A stretch of DNA of 21,561 nt, from positions 1 to 21,561 of IMG/VR virus record IMGVR_UViG_3300042301_004602, one strand, 5' to 3'. Source of the stretch: a virus. Below the pieces are notes generated by a model. It was not told where the DNA came from. It was given only the letters and a program-made list of their open reading frames with translations, and made no database searches. Positions 19,945 through 21,561 of the stretch are shown one piece after another (the first letter of the stretch is position 1; every line of letters begins with the position of its first letter). The position numbers and the translations under genes were made by a program.

Positions 19945-20168
19945 ACTTCGCTATCCCCGCGCCTCCAGTGCAGGTATGATTTAACATATACCGCGGAGTA
20001 AGCGGTGGCTGCAAATATAAATCCGTATTGATCTGTCGCAAGAGCGTACACAATCCAGATACACTCGTTAAGTATAAGAACAAGCCAACCCCAGATAGTC
20101 TTGCGACCTACGAAGTATATGCCTGTTACACCTACCGCCGCAAGAATCCAGGACCAGTACTGCGTCAT
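19941..20168 (-). CDS. 75-aa membrane protein
   Basis: A protein with two or three membrane spans: WSWILAAVGVTGIYFVG, then TIWGWLVLILNECIWIVYAL, and YGFIFAATAYSAVYVKSYLHW. The pattern, a Trp-Gly-Trp turn and a QYGF loop, is familiar from small actinophage membrane proteins and loosely recalls PnuC transporters. The ATG at 20168 is chosen because it makes an ATGA overlap with the 63-aa gene; a GTG at 20174 would add two residues. Function is unknown; a holin role is possible. Confidence 0.75.
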   Translation of the reverse strand: MTQYWSWILAAVGVTGIYFVGRKTIWGWLVLILNECIWIVYALATDQYGFIFAATAYSAVYVKSYLHWRRGDSEV

Positions 20169-20356
20169 TTGCACATCGAACAGTAGAAAGGAATACGAAG
20201 GTTATCCTTATTAGTTCTGGTAACAGCAGAGCACTTAGAACACTTTGCGTGAATAAGATCTTTATTGTCAAACTTGCTTGTCTTAAAGATAGGTGATTTC
20301 GTGTAATAGAGTTTAGTTAGGTACCAGGTAAGCAATATTGCAAGAAGGGTAATCAC
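20165..20356 (-). CDS. 63-aa membrane-anchored zinc-ribbon protein
   Basis: An N-terminal span (ITLLAILLTWYLTKLYY, residues 2-18) is followed by a cytoplasmic-looking tail with CSKCSAVTRTNKDN and YCSMCK, two CxxC pairs that fit a zinc ribbon. The start is GTG and overlaps the upstream stop (GTGA, 20353-20356). The stop overlaps the next gene (ATGA). No family is recognised. Confidence 0.7.
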   Translation of the reverse strand: MITLLAILLTWYLTKLYYTKSPIFKTSKFDNKDLIHAKCSKCSAVTRTNKDNLRIPFYCSMCK

Positions 20357-20835
20357 TTCTTCTTGGCTTCCTGCAGACGCGTCTCATGACGCTGGACCGC
20401 GTAGTACAAGGGAGCAGAGGATGATAAGCCAAGTGCCTTAGAGACGGTTGCAAGGGAGATGCCTGCGTGATACGACCTGTGAAGCTCTTGATGGTAATCC
20501 TCGGTTGATACCTCGCGTGCCTTAAGAATGGACTCCATGGCCTTTGCGATGGTCTCCTCAGTTGCGCGTGAACGATTCTTACGAGCTACAGGAGGAATGG
20601 CCGAGGTAAAAACTCGTCGCCGCAGGCCGGAATAGGCAACACCTAGCTTAGAAGCAAGCGCAACTAGTGAGCCGCCCTTAGAGTAGTATTCCTTAACAAG
20701 CTCTGTGTACTTAGCCGAGGCCACATGCGCAGGAGTTGCTTGCCCTCTGAGGCCGTACGCCCTCTTTGCAAGATCAAGGTGAGGCGCAATTTTAGCCGCG
20801 TACTTTTCGGTAATCTCTTCGAAGTCTTTTTTCAT
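20353..20835 (-). CDS. 160-aa putative DNA-binding protein with two helix-turn-helix segments
   Basis: A basic helical protein. Two helix-turn-helix-like segments are visible: SLVALASKLGVAYSGLRRRV near residues 56-75 and SLATVSKALGLSSSAPLYYA near 126-145. Both have the small-residue turn and glycine typical of such motifs. The ATG at 20835 is chosen because it overlaps the upstream stop (ATGA, 20832-20835); the frame extends to 20883 but without ribosome-site support. It could be a phage transcription regulator or a terminase-small-subunit-like protein. It sits in a tight operon between the 104-aa gene and the membrane zinc ribbon. Confidence 0.75.
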   Translation of the reverse strand: MKKDFEEITEKYAAKIAPHLDLAKRAYGLRGQATPAHVASAKYTELVKEYYSKGGSLVALASKLGVAYSGLRRRVFTSAIPPVARKNRSRATEETIAKAMESILKAREVSTEDYHQELHRSYHAGISLATVSKALGLSSSAPLYYAVQRHETRLQEAKKK

Positions 20836-21146
20836 TTTGGGTTTCCTGATTCTGTCATTACGCGAGCTGCAGATACGTTCCACAGGTTGGATTTAATAAT
20901 TGCCTGGATTGCTTCATGCACCGCGACGGATGCCTTTTTTATATTAGTATTATCGGGATCCGATATAGATAGGTCATAGTCAAAAGACGCGACGATTCCA
21001 CGGTAGTCATCATGTGGCTCAACGGTAATCGTTTTCTTCTTTATATCTACAAAAGGTAAAAGAGAAGTAGCCTCGACAGCATTGTTAAATGCTTTCTCGG
21101 CTACATCTTCATCAACGTTTACTACGTATACTACAAGTCTTTTCAT
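20832..21146 (-). CDS. 104-aa hypothetical protein, first gene of an overlapping operon
   Basis: The protein is alpha/beta, starting with a strand RLVVYVVNV, then a helix AEKAFNNAVEATSL, strands FVDIKKKTITVEP and GIVASFDYDLSI, and a helix KASVAVHEAIQAII. No domain is recognised. The ribosome site AGGAGAG is 7 nt before the ATG, and a promoter lies upstream. Its stop overlaps the DNA-binding protein start (ATGA). It has no cysteine and no signal peptide. Confidence 0.75.
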   Translation of the reverse strand: MKRLVVYVVNVDEDVAEKAFNNAVEATSLLPFVDIKKKTITVEPHDDYRGIVASFDYDLSISDPDNTNIKKASVAVHEAIQAIIKSNLWNVSAARVMTESGNPK

Positions 21147-21178
21147 CTGTAATCTCTCCTGTGCTATTAACAGGTTTG

Positions 21179-21188
21179 ATTATATACA
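21179..21188 (-). promoter_or_regulatory. Extended -10 promoter of the minus operon
   Basis: On the minus strand TGTATATAAT contains TATAAT (21179-21184) with a TG four bases before it. No clear -35 is seen. A second TATAAT lies at 21203-21208. Transcription would start near 21172, giving a leader of about 25 nt with the AGGAGAG site. Confidence 0.5.
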
Positions 21189-21220
21189 GGAAATGCTAAG
21201 TTATTATAATTGAGGGAAGG

Positions 21221-21394
21221 TTACTCTTCATCTCCAGAGTTACGTAATGGGTACGTAATTGCCCACAACGTGGTGCAAAATATGATGGCGTAACCTGTAA
21301 CAGTCTTTGCAGATCCGTCAAGGACTAACCATGCGACGAACATACCTAAAAGGGTAAATGTCTGGTCAAGCATGTCGCGAATAAAGTTCTTCAT
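21221..21394 (-). CDS. 57-aa two-span membrane protein
   Basis: MKNFIRDMLDQTFTLLGMFV starts a first span that runs to AWLVL; TGYAIIFCTTLWAITYPL is the second, with the polar end RNSGDEE. AAGGAG lies 9 nt before the ATG, and the start overlaps the upstream stop by one base (TAATG). The small size, two spans and a charged tail fit a holin or another membrane protein. Being next to a structural-looking C-terminus suggests a late gene. Confidence 0.65.
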   Translation of the reverse strand: MKNFIRDMLDQTFTLLGMFVAWLVLDGSAKTVTGYAIIFCTTLWAITYPLRNSGDEE

Positions 21395-21561
21395 TACTTT
21401 GGTCTCCTTAGACGTATACGACTTATTCTACCCGATTTTTGAGCGGGCTTCTTTGTTTTGGTTGACGGTTTTCTGCGTGTTGTTCCGTTTTCACGGGCAA
21501 CGGGTGCTCCTGCGTCTCCGCCTCCACGAGGAGTAGAAGACGAAGATGAAGGAGCGCTAGT
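21394..21561 (-). CDS. C-terminal end of a basic, low-complexity protein (cut by the window)
   Basis: Fifty-five residues are visible, with the start outside the window. The stretch begins SAPSSSSSTPRGGG and ends in a very basic tail (RRKPSTKTKKPAQKSG, RLRRPK). Such tails occur on structural or nucleic-acid-binding phage proteins, and the identity cannot be told from this end. The stop overlaps the ATG of the 57-aa gene. Confidence 0.6.
   Translation of the reverse strand, partial: TSAPSSSSSTPRGGGDAGAPVARENGTTRRKPSTKTKKPAQKSGRISRIRLRRPK

Overview
The window looks like part of the genome of an uncultured actinobacterial bacteriophage of moderate G+C content. The evidence for an actinobacterial host is two WhiB-like iron-sulfur proteins, a DUF3039 protein, and many start codons with a TANNNT -10 box only 5-7 nt upstream, which fits leaderless transcription. 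The evidence for a phage is a prim-pol/SF3-helicase replication protein, a CHAP endolysin, glycine-rich tail-type adhesins, a GIY-YIG homing endonuclease, a tRNA gene and many small overlapping genes. A freshwater actinobacterial host with low G+C is a guess from composition and gene content only.

Layout. (1) 3-4371, plus strand: the 3' end of a primase-helicase gene, a secreted HNH nuclease, a GIY-YIG endonuclease with NUMOD3-type repeats, and a CHAP plus peptidoglycan-binding endolysin, closed by a strong terminator. (2) 4529-7400, minus strand: a small ORF, a serine recombinase, glycine-rich adhesin A, its companion protein and a 71-aa protein. (3) 7512-10716, plus strand: an acidic protein, a structured ncRNA or leader candidate, a phosphomannose-isomerase-type cupin, a methyltransferase, adhesin B and its companion. 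A bidirectional terminator follows. (4) 10773-11879, minus strand: a secreted beta-rich protein. (5) 11969-19327, plus strand: a 45-aa protein, thioredoxin, adhesin C and companion, an adhesin start remnant, DUF3039, class II ribonucleotide reductase, a membrane protein, an FmdB-like zinc protein, two WhiB-like proteins, another membrane protein, a zinc microprotein and a secreted coiled-coil protein. (6) 19392-21561, minus strand: a run of small, mostly 4-nt-overlapping genes with a tRNA-Gly(GCC) inside it.

How it fits together. The centre is a host-recognition region. It holds three paralogous adhesin cassettes, one inverted relative to the other two, plus a 12-codon remnant of a fourth start. 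All three adhesins share a conserved two-FN3-like N-terminal part and a nearly identical leaderless promoter, but their glycine-rich C-terminal parts differ. A small serine recombinase sits directly upstream of the inverted copy, so diversification by inversion or cassette exchange is a reasonable hypothesis. It is not shown by this single sequence. The phage tRNA-Gly(GCC) matches the GGC/GGT-rich glycine tracts of the adhesins. Thioredoxin and NrdJ form a plausible deoxynucleotide supply pair. Three proteins carry Sec-type signal peptides, so the phage probably changes the host envelope or its surroundings.

All three plus-to-minus convergent junctions (4434-4478, 10731-10766, 19353-19379) carry terminator-like hairpins.
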